The position numbers and the translations under genes are program-made. The notes under the pieces were generated by a model. The model was not told the DNA's origin, searched no databases, and saw nothing but the letters and a program-made list of their open reading frames with translations. From the NCBI GenBank assembly GCA_018065615.1, contig JAGHSY010000076.1:1-33113 (forward strand): a DNA stretch of 33,113 bases, written 5' to 3'. Below are positions 21,063 to 30,083 of this stretch, one piece after another (the first letter of the stretch is position 1; each line of letters starts with the position of its first letter). This stretch comes from Candidatus Colenecus caballi (GTDB lineage Bacteria > Bacteroidota > Bacteroidia > Bacteroidales > Bacteroidaceae).

Positions 21063-23318
21063 ATGAACATTGTAACAAAAGAGTTCCAGCTCCCTGACGG
21101 AAGAACCGTCAAACTGGAGACCGGGAAACTGGCAAAGCAAGCCGATGGAGCCGTTATGCTGGCATGTGGCAAAACCATGCTTCTGGCCACTGTATGTGCC
21201 GCTAAAGATGCAGTTCCCGGAACTGATTTCATGCCCCTGCAGGTAGAGTACAGAGAAAAGTACGCATCAATAGGCCGTTTCCCCGGCGGTTTCACCAAGC
21301 GTGAAGGCCGTCCTTCGGACTATGAAATTCTGACCTGCCGTCTGGTGGACCGCGCTTTGCGCCCCCTGTTCCCGGACAATTACCACGCAGAAGTTTTCGT
21401 AAACATCATACTGTTCTCAGCTGACGGCGAACAGATGCCTGACGCTCTGGCCGGTCTGGCAGCATCGGCTGCCCTGGCTGTATCGGACATTCCTTTCGGC
21501 GGTCCGATATCGGAAGTGCGTGTTGCACGCATTGACGGAGAGTATGTCATTGACCCCACTTTCAAGCAGCTTGAACAGGCCGATATGGACGTGATGGTTG
21601 CCGCCACATACGACAACATCATGATGGTTGAAGGTGAAATGAAGGAAGTCAGTGAAGCTGACCTGCTGGGTGCCATGAAGGCCGCCCATGAGGAAATAAA
21701 GAAGCACTGCAAGATCCAGATGGAACTGACGGAAGAAGTTGACAAGACCGTTAAGCGCGAATACTGCCATGAAGTCAATGATGAGGAACTGCGTGCTGAC
21801 CTGAAGGCTGTCACCTATCCGCTGGCATACGACGTTACCAAGCAGGCTCTTGAAAAGCAGGCACGTGCCGAGGCCTTTGAAAAGATTGCCCAGGACTACA
21901 AGGATGCATACGCAGCCGCTCATGCTGACCTGACAGAAGACGAACTTGCTGAAAAGAACGCTCTTATTGACCGTTACTTCATGGATGTTGAGCGTGACGC
22001 AATGCGCCGCTGCATTCTTGATGAAGGAATCCGTCTTGACGGCCGCAAGACCACTGACATCCGCCCCATCTGGTGCGAAGTCGGTTATCTGCCCGGACCT
22101 CACGGATCATCAATCTTCACACGTGGTGAAACCCAGTCCCTGTGCTCTGTAACTCTTGGCACCAAGGACGATGAGAAGATGGTTGACGATGTTCTGGACC
22201 AGCACGACGAACGTTTCCTGCTGCACTACAATTTCCCGCCGTTCTGCACCGGTGAGGCAAAGGCACAGCGTAGCCTTGGCCGTCGTGAGATTGGTCACGG
22301 ACATCTGGCATGGCGCGCTCTCAAGGGCCAGATTCCTGCCGAGTATCCATACACCGTTCGCGTCGTATCGGACATTCTCGAATCAAACGGTTCTTCATCA
22401 ATGGCTACCGTATGCGCAGGAACACTTGCACTGATGGATGCCGGCGTAAAGATAGGTAACCCCGTATCAGGTATTGCAATGGGTCTTATCAAGAACCCGG
22501 GCGAAAGCAAGTACGCAGTCCTTTCAGACATTCTTGGTGATGAGGATCATCTGGGTGACATGGACTTCAAGACCACAGGTACAGTCAACGGTCTTACCGC
22601 CACACAGATGGATATCAAGTGCGACGGTCTGTCATACGACATACTGGAGAAGGCTCTGGCACAGGCAAAGGCCGGCCGTGAGTACATCCTTGGCAAGATA
22701 CTTGAAACCATTCCCGAACCGCGTGCTGACCTTAAGCCCCACGCTCCGAGAATTGAATCACTTACTATACCTAAGGAGTTCATCGGTGCTGTAATAGGCC
22801 CGGGCGGCAAGATCATTCAGGGTATGCAGGAAGAGACCGGTGCAAGCATCAACATTGAAGAGGTTGACGGTGTTGGCAAAATCCAGATTGCCGCTTCAAA
22901 CCGTGACAGCATTGATGCCGCTCTTGCAAAGATCCGCGCTATTGTTGCCATTCCTGAAGTTGGAGAAGTATATGACGGCAAGGTCCGTTCAGTAATGCCT
23001 TACGGCCTGTTCGTAGAGTTCATGCCCGGCAAGGACGGTCTGCTCCATATCAGTGAGATAGACTGGAAGCGTTATGAGACAATTGAAGAGACCGGCATAA
23101 AGGAAGGTGACAAGATTCAGGTCAAGCTGATTGACATCGATCCCAAGACCGGCAAGTTCAAACTGTCAAAGCGCGCTCTGATTGAGAAGCCCGAAGGTTA
23201 TGAGGAACGTCCGGCACGCCAGCCGCGCCAGGACCGTGGTGAACGTCGTGACCGCCACAATCATCATGACAGGAAAAACAACGAACAACAGCCTGAAAGC
23301 AACAATGAGGAGAAGTAA
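21063..23318 (+). CDS. pnp: Polynucleotide phosphorylase
   Basis: A 751-residue exoribonuclease that degrades RNA 3' to 5' with phosphate, as a trimer. Two RNase PH-like domains are present: the first with [20 protein letters not shown], the second with [17 protein letters not shown] and [20 protein letters not shown], linked by the all-helical segment. A KH domain follows ([24 protein letters not shown] at 579-582), then an S1 domain from about 634 ([20 protein letters not shown]). The C-terminal tail is strongly charged ([19 protein letters not shown]), with Arg/His/Asn-rich low complexity, possibly an RNA or partner contact. The last 14 bases overlap the next gene. Confidence 0.98.
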   Translation: MNIVTKEFQLPDGRTVKLETGKLAKQADGAVMLACGKTMLLATVCAAKDAVPGTDFMPLQVEYREKYASIGRFPGGFTKREGRPSDYEILTCRLVDRALRPLFPDNYHAEVFVNIILFSADGEQMPDALAGLAASAALAVSDIPFGGPISEVRVARIDGEYVIDPTFKQLEQADMDVMVAATYDNIMMVEGEMKEVSEADLLGAMKAAHEEIKKHCKIQMELTEEVDKTVKREYCHEVNDEELRADLKAVTYPLAYDVTKQALEKQARAEAFEKIAQDYKDAYAAAHADLTEDELAEKNALIDRYFMDVERDAMRRCILDEGIRLDGRKTTDIRPIWCEVGYLPGPHGSSIFTRGETQSLCSVTLGTKDDEKMVDDVLDQHDERFLLHYNFPPFCTGEAKAQRSLGRREIGHGHLAWRALKGQIPAEYPYTVRVVSDILESNGSSSMATVCAGTLALMDAGVKIGNPVSGIAMGLIKNPGESKYAVLSDILGDEDHLGDMDFKTTGTVNGLTATQMDIKCDGLSYDILEKALAQAKAGREYILGKILETIPEPRADLKPHAPRIESLTIPKEFIGAVIGPGGKIIQGMQEETGASINIEEVDGVGKIQIAASNRDSIDAALAKIRAIVAIPEVGEVYDGKVRSVMPYGLFVEFMPGKDGLLHISEIDWKRYETIEETGIKEGDKIQVKLIDIDPKTGKFKLSKRALIEKPEGYEERPARQPRQDRGERRDRHNHHDRKNNEQQPESNNEEK

Positions 23319-24474
23319 TCTTCTGCTTTTGGCCTTATCATTTTTAGCAGTAGCCTGCCAGCCGGAAACTGGCAGGTTTACTGTTGAAGGGCAGATTGCC
23401 CAGGCCGATGGCAAGACAATGTATCTTGACCACATGGGGCTGGACAAGGTTTCAGTCATTGATTCAGTCAAGCTGGATGAAGACGGAATCTTCAGTTTCA
23501 CCGCTTCAAAGTCCGATGACTGTTTTGATTTCTACCGTCTGCGCATTGATGCCCAGACCATAAATCTTGTCATTGATTCAACTGAAACGGTTACTGTTAA
23601 GGCCAGTCTTCCTGTTATGCAGGTGGCATATACAGTTGACGGATCAGAAGACAACATCCGTCTTAAGGAAGTTGTAATGAGTCAGATGTCATTCCTGTCA
23701 GATTTGAAGAAAGTGTCTGAGCAGTACAGAGGTGCCGAGGTCAATACCCGTTCTGCACGTATCAATGAACTGGTTGACGTGTTCAAATCGGACTTGAAGA
23801 ATGAATTCATTCTGAAAGATCCGGCTTCACCAAGTTCATACTATGCCCTTTTCTTAAGTGTGGGCGGACAGATGCTTTTCACTCCTCAGAACGACCGTGC
23901 AGACGCCAAGTGCTATGCCGCCGTTGCAACCCAGATGGACATGCTTTATCCCGATGCTGTACGCACAAAGCATATCCACAATGTTGCCTTGAAGGGCATG
24001 TCCAAGACAAAACCCGCGGCTCCGATGTCTGCTGAAGACCTTCAGAAACTGGAGTCTCTGATCATCGAATCAGGCATCATTGAGATTGAACTTCCGGACC
24101 GTCAGGGCATAAGCAGAAAACTCAGTGACGAAAAGGGCAAGGTTGTGCTTCTTGATTTCACGGCATATAAGACCGACTATTCAGGCAACTACAACATGCT
24201 GCTGCGTGAACTTTACAACAAGTATGCTGAAAAGGGGCTTAGCATCTATCAGGTCTCATTTGACGCCGATGAAAGCTACTGGGCCAACACGGCGGGCAAT
24301 CTGCCATGGATATGCGTTTATGACGAATCAAGTCTTAATTCACAGATTCTGAAGTCATATAATGTAAGCCAGCTGCCTACAGCCTTTCTGATTGACAGGA
24401 ACGGTGATCTTGTTGACCGTCCCGAGAAGACCGATGATCTTGACGGCAAGATTGCCAGACTGCTTGAAAAATAA
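23305..24474 (+). CDS. Thioredoxin-fold lipoprotein lacking the CxxC motif
   Basis: A 389-residue predicted lipoprotein. The signal peptide ends in the lipobox LAVAC ([19 protein letters not shown]). The N-terminal part (about 25-120) is a strand-rich DUF4369-like domain ([20 protein letters not shown]). The C-terminal part (about 250-389) has a thioredoxin/AhpC-TSA fold with the beta-strand [12 protein letters not shown] and the cis-proline segment [14 protein letters not shown]. Where redox-active relatives have WCxxC, this has AYKTDYS, so it cannot be a normal disulfide oxidoreductase. Compare the intact relative at 27245-28300. The start is fixed by the signal peptide and overlaps pnp by 14 bases in another frame. 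Confidence 0.83.
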   Translation: MRRSNLLLLALSFLAVACQPETGRFTVEGQIAQADGKTMYLDHMGLDKVSVIDSVKLDEDGIFSFTASKSDDCFDFYRLRIDAQTINLVIDSTETVTVKASLPVMQVAYTVDGSEDNIRLKEVVMSQMSFLSDLKKVSEQYRGAEVNTRSARINELVDVFKSDLKNEFILKDPASPSSYYALFLSVGGQMLFTPQNDRADAKCYAAVATQMDMLYPDAVRTKHIHNVALKGMSKTKPAAPMSAEDLQKLESLIIESGIIEIELPDRQGISRKLSDEKGKVVLLDFTAYKTDYSGNYNMLLRELYNKYAEKGLSIYQVSFDADESYWANTAGNLPWICVYDESSLNSQILKSYNVSQLPTAFLIDRNGDLVDRPEKTDDLDGKIARLLEK

Positions 24475-24488
24475 TTTTTTTGTCTTTT

Positions 24489-24521
24489 TTTGACAAAGAC
24501 CGAAAATTAATTCTATCTTTG
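24489..24521 (+). promoter_or_regulatory. Promoter of greA
   Basis: TTTG (24489-24492), 21 bases of spacer and TATCTTTG (24514-24521) form the best match to the Bacteroidetes sigma consensus in this window. It lies 110 bases upstream of the greA ATG, leaving a leader of about 100 bases. Confidence 0.7.
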
Positions 24522-24547
24522 CCATAGACTGATACATAAAAAAGGGG

Positions 24548-24585
24548 TTCCAACATCTGAAATAATATGTTGGAATTCATTTTTT
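24548..24585 (+). terminator. Terminator-like hairpin in the greA leader (attenuator candidate)
   Basis: TTCCAACAT (24548-24556) pairs perfectly with ATGTTGGAA (24567-24575), closing a 10-base loop, and is followed by TTCATTTTTT. This resembles an intrinsic terminator lying between the greA promoter and the greA start. It may be an attenuator, and GreA itself acts on paused RNA polymerase, so autoregulation is conceivable. It could also be a stabilising leader hairpin. Confidence 0.5.
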
Positions 24586-24630
24586 ATCTGTTCAATAACC
24601 CTATTGTTCAATTGACAAAACATTGATATT

Positions 24631-25095
24631 ATGGCATATATGTCAGAAGAGGGCTACAAGAAACTGGTAGCCGAATTGCAGTATCTGGAGGGTGTCCGCC
24701 GTCCGGAAATCATTCAGCAGATAGCTGAAGCACGTGATAAGGGTGACCTGTCTGAGAATGCTGAATATGATGCGGCAAAGGAAGCTCAGGGAATGCTTGA
24801 AGCCAAGATTGCCACACTCAAGTCCCAGATTGCCGATGCAAAGATCATTGACGAGTCAAAGATTGACACATCGGCCGTTCAGATTCTTACCAAGGTCAAG
24901 TTGCGCAACACTAAGAACGGCGCTACAATGGTTTATGCCATTGTTCCGGAAAGTGAGGCCGATCTTAAGGCTGGCAAGATTTCAAGCAACACCCCCATAG
25001 CCAAGGGACTGCTTGGACATAAGGTTGGTGAGACCGTCGAGATTCAGATTCCCAGCGGCAAGATTGGTTTTGAAATTCTGGAAATCACTCTTTGA
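24631..25095 (+). CDS. greA: Transcription elongation factor GreA
   Basis: A 154-residue factor that enters the secondary channel of RNA polymerase and rescues backtracked complexes by stimulating RNA cleavage. The N-terminal coiled coil (about 1-75) carries the conserved tip DKGDLSENAEYDAAKE, with acidic residues D39 and E42. The C-terminal FKBP-like domain contains ISSNTPIAKGLLGHKVGETV. Length is normal. It has its own strong promoter and a structured leader; the HIT gene follows two bases after its stop. Confidence 0.97.
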   Translation: MAYMSEEGYKKLVAELQYLEGVRRPEIIQQIAEARDKGDLSENAEYDAAKEAQGMLEAKIATLKSQIADAKIIDESKIDTSAVQILTKVKLRNTKNGATMVYAIVPESEADLKAGKISSNTPIAKGLLGHKVGETVEIQIPSGKIGFEILEITL

Positions 25096-25097
25096 AC

Positions 25098-25487
25098 ATG
25101 ACCATTTTCAGCAGAATCATTGCAGGTGAAATTCCCTGCTACAAGATTGCAGAGACTGAGAACTGCTTTGCATTTCTTGACATCAATCCCCTGGTCAAGG
25201 GACATGTGCTCTGTATTCCAAAGCGTGAGGTTGACTATCTGTTCGACCTTACAGACCAGGAACTCTGTGACCTGCAAATTTTTGCAAAGAAGATTGCAGT
25301 GGCCCAGAAGAAAGTGTTCAACTGCATCAAGGTGGGCCAGGCCGTGCTTGGTCTTGAAGTGCCCCACGCACACATCCACCTTATTCCAATGCAGTCCGAA
25401 AAGGACATGCTGTTCAGCAATCCCAAACTTAAGCTGACAGAACAGGAATTCCAGCAGATTGCATCTGACATCCGCGCTGCGCTCTGA
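25098..25487 (+). CDS. HIT-family nucleotide hydrolase/transferase
   Basis: A 129-residue histidine-triad protein. The HxHxH active site is PHAHIHLIP (H90, H92, H94). The N-terminal IFSRIIAGEIPCYKIAE and HVLCIPKRE are typical of Hint/HinT-like proteins, which hydrolyse nucleoside phosphoramidates and similar AMP conjugates. The ATG at 25098 begins two bases after the greA stop; an in-frame TTG at 25092 would overlap it and is less likely. It is cotranscribed with greA and followed by a strong terminator. Confidence 0.94.
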   Translation: MTIFSRIIAGEIPCYKIAETENCFAFLDINPLVKGHVLCIPKREVDYLFDLTDQELCDLQIFAKKIAVAQKKVFNCIKVGQAVLGLEVPHAHIHLIPMQSEKDMLFSNPKLKLTEQEFQQIASDIRAAL

Positions 25488-25512
25488 TTAAAGAGTGCAG
25501 TCATATCGGTAT

Positions 25513-25538
25513 GCCCCGGGCTTATGCTCGGGGCTTTC
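25513..25538 (+). terminator. Intrinsic terminator after greA-HIT
   Basis: GCCCCGGGC (25513-25521) pairs with GCTCGGGGC (25526-25534) across a TTAT loop with one G-U pair, followed by TTTC. It is GC-rich, 26 bases after the HIT stop and suitable to end the plus-strand unit. The 3' T-run is short. Confidence 0.75.
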
Positions 25539-25588
25539 TGCTCATGTACCGGTGGATTTTACGAATATGTTCAGCACCTCTGCGTTGC

Positions 25589-25736
25589 TTTTGCCAAGTT
25601 CAGTAACACATGGTGACCTCACAAGGCTTGTGCATGGTATGAGTGTTACTGAAACCTGTTTTTGAGACCTTTCAGTAACAATGACATGCCCTAGATGATG
25701 TTCTGGAGCAGGTCACTGTTACCGGCTTTGGCAAAA
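25589..25736. repeat. Palindromic intergenic element with four GTAAC/GTTAC boxes, copy 2
   Basis: The 148-bp element has perfect 9-bp inverted ends, TTTTGCCAA (25589-25597) and TTGGCAAAA (25728-25736). Boxes are GTAAC 25603-25607, GTTAC 25645-25649, GTAAC 25675-25679 and GTTAC 25718-25722. The inner pair forms a perfect 11-bp hairpin (TGTTACTGAAA / TTTCAGTAACA). GTGACC (25613-25618) and GGTCAC (25711-25716) extend the outer stem. It lies six bases past the flippase stop, between convergent genes. It is homologous to 258-404. Confidence 0.8.
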
Positions 25737-25742
25737 TGCGGT

Positions 25743-27245
25743 TTATTTTTTACGGAAATACTTGCCAATTACCGGAAGGCTTGATACGGGAAGGTCTTTT
25801 TTCAACAGATATGCTGCGTATATGCCAATCAGGACGGTGTTGATGAGCAGGCTCAGCCAGGTTGCAAACGGTTTGCAGCCAAGGTAGATGACATACAGAA
25901 CGGCAGCCAGCAGTACGTACCGGCCTATCTCCTTCAAAGGATAGGCAATGTAGCCTTTTTTCTGACCAATGAAATAAGACATGAGCATGCATGTGCCGTA
26001 GCCGGCCAGTCCGCCCCATGCGCAGGCCATGTAACCTGCCTTCGGAACGAATATGACGTTTATTGCAATCATTACGGCTGCGCCCGTGGCGCTCATGACG
26101 GCACCCCACCAGGTCTGGTCGCTCAGTTTGTACCAGAATGACAGGTTGAAATATATGCCCATGAACAGTTCGGCCATCATGACAATGGGAACAACTTCAA
26201 GTCCGACCCAGTATTCATGGTTGGTGACCAGATATCGGAATATGGGCAGGTAGAACATGACGCCAAGGAATGCCAGAATACCGAAAATGATGAAATATTT
26301 CATTCCCTGAGCCAGTGTTTCTGTGGAATTCCTGTCTTTTGCACCGCCAAAGACGAACGGTTCGTATGCGTATCGGAATGCCTGGGTGAGCAGGCTGAGT
26401 ATCATTGCAATCTTACAGCATGCTCCGTAAATTCCAAGCTGTACGCGTCCTTCCTCACCTTCAACAAGTTTGGGGTAGGCCATCTTGTCGAACACCTGGT
26501 TCAGAATGCCTACCAGTCCGAGGAGCAGGATTGGCCACGCGTATGCCAACATCCGTTTTGCCAGTTTTCCATCGAACCCGAAAGTGATTCCCTTCAGTTC
26601 TTTTAGGAATCCGAAAGTGACAAGGAATGTGCAGAGCAGGTTGACAAAGAATATCAGACCGACACCGTAGTCATACCTTATGTATATGTCCTGAAGGGCA
26701 GGCATGATGCCGAACAGTTTTGGCATCAGCCAGAATACTGCTACGTTCAGGATTACGTTCGGTATGATGAATGCCATTTTCAAGGCCATGAACTTCATGG
26801 GCCGGTGCTGCTGCCTTAAGTGGCTGAACATTATGGCCTGGAATGCGTCCAGAACGCCTATTATGGCAAAGCAGGCAACATATTCGGGGTGATTTGAATA
26901 GTCAAGGTAGCCGGCTATCGGGCCAAGGAAACAGAATACAAGTGCCAGAAATACAAGTCCGATGCCGCCGACCAGACGCAGTGCGGTACTATAGACCATG
27001 TTCTGGTCTTCACCTTCCTTGTTGGCAAAACGGAAGAATGTGGTTTCCATGCCGAAGGTCAGCAGAACGAACAGCAGGGCTGCCCACGCGTACATGTTTG
27101 ACACTATGCCGTATCCGCCGCTTCGCGGGTCAATGTAGTGTGTGTGCAGCGGTACCAGCAGGTAGTTCAGGAATCTGCCTACAATGCTGCTCAGTCCGTA
27201 TATCGCTGTGTCCTTGGCCAGCGTGGCCATCTTGTTTCCTGCCAT
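25743..27245 (-). CDS. MOP-superfamily polysaccharide/lipid flippase (Wzx/MurJ-like)
   Basis: A 500-residue integral membrane protein with about 12-14 hydrophobic helices, opening KDTAIYGLSSIVGRFLNYLLVPLHTHYI as O-antigen-type flippases do. Charged loops such as GMETTFFRFANKEGEDQ and AYEPFVFGGAKDRN are typical of the polysaccharide-export branch. Members move lipid-linked sugars across the inner membrane. There are no glycosyltransferases next to it, so the substrate is not indicated by context. Its ATG overlaps the stop of the upstream TlpA-like gene by one base (TGATG). A second ATG five codons in is also possible. Confidence 0.9.
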   Translation of the reverse strand: MAGNKMATLAKDTAIYGLSSIVGRFLNYLLVPLHTHYIDPRSGGYGIVSNMYAWAALLFVLLTFGMETTFFRFANKEGEDQNMVYSTALRLVGGIGLVFLALVFCFLGPIAGYLDYSNHPEYVACFAIIGVLDAFQAIMFSHLRQQHRPMKFMALKMAFIIPNVILNVAVFWLMPKLFGIMPALQDIYIRYDYGVGLIFFVNLLCTFLVTFGFLKELKGITFGFDGKLAKRMLAYAWPILLLGLVGILNQVFDKMAYPKLVEGEEGRVQLGIYGACCKIAMILSLLTQAFRYAYEPFVFGGAKDRNSTETLAQGMKYFIIFGILAFLGVMFYLPIFRYLVTNHEYWVGLEVVPIVMMAELFMGIYFNLSFWYKLSDQTWWGAVMSATGAAVMIAINVIFVPKAGYMACAWGGLAGYGTCMLMSYFIGQKKGYIAYPLKEIGRYVLLAAVLYVIYLGCKPFATWLSLLINTVLIGIYAAYLLKKDLPVSSLPVIGKYFRKK

Positions 27246-28300
27246 CAGTCAAGGAGTTCGGATATTTTCTTTTCCAGGTTGGCTCCTCTAAGTGAGGTGG
27301 CTATAATCTTGCCGGTCTTGCAGTCAATGAGGAAGTTTGCCGGGATGGAGTTCACGCCGTAAAGTGCTGCGGCTGCGTTGTTCCAGTATTGCAGGTCGCT
27401 GACGTGAATCCAGTTCATGTCATTGTCCTTGACAGCCTTGCGCCATGAGTCGCCGTTCTGGTCCAGTGAAACGCCCAGAATCTGGAATCCTTTCTTTGAA
27501 TACTTGGAGTATGTTTCCTTAAGGTATGGCACTTCTCCCATGCAGGGACCGCACCATGATGCCCAGAAGTCAATCAGGACGTATTTGGCATCGGACTCTC
27601 CGATTACCTGGCTGGCGGAAATCATGCCTCCGTTAATGCTCTCCTGACTGAAGTCGATGTAGTCCTTGCCCGTGCTGGTCTTCATTTTCTTTTCAGCGGC
27701 CGACATGATTCTGGTCCAGGTGGAATTCCGCTTCATTTCAGTTGAGAACCTGTCAAGCATTTCCACTACGGTTTCAGGGGCAAGTTCGTATGACAGGTCG
27801 CTCATAAGTGACAGTCCGAAAAGGTTGTCATAATTGTCCTTGACGCCGTCAGTAAGCATTTCCGTGTATTGTTCATCGACCTCTGCCTGAATGCCTTCCT
27901 TTTCCTCATTCTCTTCATAGTACCTGGTCAGCTCAAGTTCCTTCTTTGCGAATGCGGCCATCTTGTCATTGGTTTTTGTGCCGTACATGACGTATGTCTC
28001 ATAGTCAAGCATGTCGCTCATTTTCATTTTGCCGGGTTCAAGCAGGAAACGGCATGTCAGATTGGCTCCACGGGTGTTGGGATTGTCAACAATGTATGCG
28101 AACATGGGTTCATCGACGGTTCCCTTGAATGTGAATGAGCCGTCAGCCGTGGCTACGGAATCAATGGTTCCGTCACGGTTTATGAGCCAGACCATGTCAG
28201 ACCGGTAATTTTCAAACTTACCTGTAATTGTGTAAGTGTTGTTACTTGTGCAACTGGCAAAAGCTGCTGCAAAAATCAGTGAAAGGTAAAATTTTTTCAT
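27245..28300 (-). CDS. TlpA-like thioredoxin lipoprotein with DUF4369-like domain
   Basis: A 351-residue predicted lipoprotein: signal peptide with lipobox FASC (Cys at about 17), an N-terminal strand-rich DUF4369-like domain (YTITGKFENYRSDMVWLINR), a helical middle, and a C-terminal thioredoxin domain with WCGPC (C250, C253) and the cis-proline segment NSIPANFLIDCKTG. Such proteins reduce or oxidise disulfides in periplasmic or outer-membrane proteins. The redox motif is intact, unlike in the relative at 23305-24474. The start overlaps the nadE stop as ATGA and the stop overlaps the flippase start, so it is cotranslated within the nadE unit. Confidence 0.92.
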   Translation of the reverse strand: MKKFYLSLIFAAAFASCTSNNTYTITGKFENYRSDMVWLINRDGTIDSVATADGSFTFKGTVDEPMFAYIVDNPNTRGANLTCRFLLEPGKMKMSDMLDYETYVMYGTKTNDKMAAFAKKELELTRYYEENEEKEGIQAEVDEQYTEMLTDGVKDNYDNLFGLSLMSDLSYELAPETVVEMLDRFSTEMKRNSTWTRIMSAAEKKMKTSTGKDYIDFSQESINGGMISASQVIGESDAKYVLIDFWASWCGPCMGEVPYLKETYSKYSKKGFQILGVSLDQNGDSWRKAVKDNDMNWIHVSDLQYWNNAAAALYGVNSIPANFLIDCKTGKIIATSLRGANLEKKISELLD

Positions 28301-29019
28301 ATTTCTGGTTTGAAGCTTTCGGGCATTGAAAGTTTGAAAAGGTTTGTAGCATGCATGCGGTCAATTCTGGCCTTGATTTCCGGCTCCGGTTCCTGCTGTC
28401 CGCGAATGTACCTGTCAAGGGTTTCATAGCTGAATCCAATCTTGACCTCATCGGGGCTGGAGCCGGGCAGACCGTCATCGGGGGTCTTGTCAACCCATTG
28501 CGAAGGGAGCCCTAGGACATATCCTATCTGACGCACTTCGGTGACCGTCAGGCCTGATATGGGACGGAAATCGCCGCTGTCGTCACCCCAGCGTGTTGAG
28601 TATCCAATCCAGTCTTCGGACAGGTTGCAGTTGCAGCTTACGCGTCCGTTGTTGCTTTGTGATATGGCGTAGAGCATAGCCATGCGTATGCGCGGCGGCA
28701 GATTGAGTGTGGCCTGATGGGACCAGCCCAGATCCGTTTCATGAAAGGCCGATGTTATGGCGGTGATTGGTGCCACAATATAGCGGATTCCAAGATATGC
28801 GGCTATCTTGTCAGCGTCATTCTCACCCTGACAGCCGTCCGGCATTGACACTCCAATGACACGCTCCTTGCCAAGGGCTTCTGCGCACAGGGCGGCCACA
28901 ATGGTGGAATCCTTGCCGCCTGAAAGGCCTATGATGGCGTTGCAGCCCTTGCCGTTGCGCTCAAACCAGTCTCTGATCCACTGGACCAGTGCGTCTTTTT
29001 TCTTTTCAGCGTTGAACAT
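28297..29019 (-). CDS. nadE: NAD synthetase, ammonia-dependent type
   Basis: A 240-residue adenylating amidotransferase that makes NAD from deamido-NAD, ATP and ammonia. The PP-loop SGGKDS (33-38) and the NadE signature KTPDDGLPGSSPDE are present. No N-terminal glutaminase (nitrilase) domain precedes it, so the enzyme should use free ammonia. Length suits the short bacterial form. The gene lies 22 bases downstream of rubrerythrin and overlaps the TlpA-like gene as ATGA. Confidence 0.93.
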   Translation of the reverse strand: MFNAEKKKDALVQWIRDWFERNGKGCNAIIGLSGGKDSTIVAALCAEALGKERVIGVSMPDGCQGENDADKIAAYLGIRYIVAPITAITSAFHETDLGWSHQATLNLPPRIRMAMLYAISQSNNGRVSCNCNLSEDWIGYSTRWGDDSGDFRPISGLTVTEVRQIGYVLGLPSQWVDKTPDDGLPGSSPDEVKIGFSYETLDRYIRGQQEPEPEIKARIDRMHATNLFKLSMPESFKPEI

Positions 29020-29041
29020 CAGGTACCGTCATGCTGATCTG

Positions 29042-29581
29042 TCAGAAGTTTTCCTTGTGGATTTCGAAATAGGCCTTGGGGTGTGCGCATACGGGGCAGA
29101 CCTCAGGAGCTTTGGTGCCCACTACAATGTGTCCGCAGTTGCGGCATTCCCAGACTTTGACTTCGGACTTTTCAAATACCTGTGCGGTTTCAATGTTCTT
29201 GAGCAGTGCGCGGTAACGTTCCTCATGACGCTTTTCAATTGCTGCAACTGCACGGAATCTGGCTGCCAGAGCGGTGAAGCCTTCCTTTTCTGCTGTCTTG
29301 GCAAAACCTTCATACATGTCAGTCCATTCATAGTTCTCACCGTCAGCGGCTGCAGCAAGGTTCTGTGCTGTGTCACCAATGCCGTTCAGTTCCTTGAACC
29401 ACAGTTTTGCATGTTCCTTTTCGTTGTTTGCCGTCTCTTCAAAGAGGGCAGCTATCTGTTCGTAGCCTTCCTTTTTTGCCTTTGAAGCAAAATATGTGTA
29501 CTTGTTTCTAGCCTGTGACTCACCTGCAAAAGCAGCTTCCAGATTTTTCTCGGTCTGGGTGCCGGAATACTTTGTTGCCAT
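29042..29581 (-). CDS. rbr: Rubrerythrin
   Basis: A 179-residue non-haem iron protein that reduces hydrogen peroxide in anaerobes. Residues 1-130 form the ferritin-like four-helix diiron domain, with E21 (GESQARNKY), E54/H57 (ANNEKEHAK) and E116/H119 (IEKRHEERY). Residues about 142-175 form a rubredoxin-like domain with CRNC (C146, C149) and CPVC (C162, C165). The ATG has a good Shine-Dalgarno (AAAAGGAAA) about ten bases upstream, unusual in this window, plus a TAnnTTTG box. It heads the unit with nadE, the TlpA-like lipoprotein and the flippase and indicates an anaerobic lifestyle. Confidence 0.96.
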   Translation of the reverse strand: MATKYSGTQTEKNLEAAFAGESQARNKYTYFASKAKKEGYEQIAALFEETANNEKEHAKLWFKELNGIGDTAQNLAAAADGENYEWTDMYEGFAKTAEKEGFTALAARFRAVAAIEKRHEERYRALLKNIETAQVFEKSEVKVWECRNCGHIVVGTKAPEVCPVCAHPKAYFEIHKENF

Positions 29582-29616
29582 ATCGTTTTCCTTTTTAATT
29601 AATAGTATTGCTTTTA

Positions 29617-29624
29617 CAAATGTA
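29617..29624 (-). promoter_or_regulatory. -7 promoter box for rubrerythrin
   Basis: The minus strand reads TACATTTG, a perfect TAnnTTTG match, 36 bases upstream of the ATG at 29581, with a Shine-Dalgarno (AAAAGGAAA) between. No clear -33 box was found. Confidence 0.55.
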
Positions 29625-29715
29625 ATGGTTTCTTATATCGCCTGACCCTGTCCCTTACATTTTTTGCCAAATAAAAAACAAATAATGAATATGCATGTCA
29701 TTTCGTTAATTATAG

Positions 29716-29955
29716 CATATCTTTATAGTCATAATTCTTTCCATCAACTCTCACAACCATCTTGTCAGGCATCTGGAGGATTTCAGAACCCAGCAGTCAG
29801 TAGGGTGGCATTCCGATTATTCGACATATCATTATTCCATTGGTTCTGATGCTGTTGACGGCCTTCATGCCAATGTCTCCAGGAAGGCCGCCAACTTCTG
29901 GGATGTGCAGTACATTGCCATGGACATCATTGACGGAAAGACGGTAAGAATGTAA
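29716..29955 (+). pseudogene. Possible gene remnant (open stretch without start codon)
   Basis: An 80-codon open frame runs from an upstream TAG to TAA at 29953-29955 with no usable start. Its last 60 codons look coding: WHSDYSTYHYSIGSD, GLHANVSRKAANFWD and QYIAMDIIDGKTVRM, with the G/C-rich third positions of its neighbours. It may be the C-terminal end of a decayed gene. The opposite strand also shows a protein-like stretch (HIPEVGGLPGDIGMKAVNSI, then EILQMPDKMVVRVDGKNYDY) broken by a TGA at 29797-29799, so the true coding strand is uncertain. I do not recognise a family. Confidence 0.3.
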
Positions 29956-29964
29956 TGACACATG

Positions 29965-30011
29965 ACGTTAGGGAAAAAGCCGTGTCAGAGTGTGCTTTGC
30001 ATCCCTAACGT
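29965..30011. repeat. Inverted repeat, 10-bp stem
   Basis: ACGTTAGGGA (29965-29974) pairs perfectly with TCCCTAACGT (30002-30011) across 27 bases; after one mismatch, CAT/ATG extends the stem. It begins ten bases after the possible gene remnant and could be its old terminator or part of the palindromic element cluster. Confidence 0.6.
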
Positions 30012-30083
30012 GATGCCCGTCCCTGCGATTTTGCCATTTTTGCAATTACTTTAGGGATGGACAGGGCTCAGTGGAAATATACC

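Noticed and set aside
21417-22103. Long antisense open frame (228 codons) inside pnp
   Set aside because: It is fully opposite a highly conserved gene, has no own promoter and reflects the codon bias of pnp.
24482-24500. Hairpin GTCTTT/AAAGAC after the thioredoxin-fold lipoprotein as a terminator
   Set aside because: The T-run precedes rather than follows the stem on the plus strand, and the segment contains the -33 box of greA.
28856-29485. Plus-strand open frame of 209 codons opposite nadE and rubrerythrin
   Set aside because: Cys/Phe-rich translation typical of antisense reading; both minus-strand genes are certain.
29664-29849. 61-codon plus-strand frame starting MPNKKQIMNMHVISL
   Set aside because: No domain, AT-rich start region next to the rubrerythrin promoter, and it runs in a different frame from the better codon-biased stretch that overlaps it.
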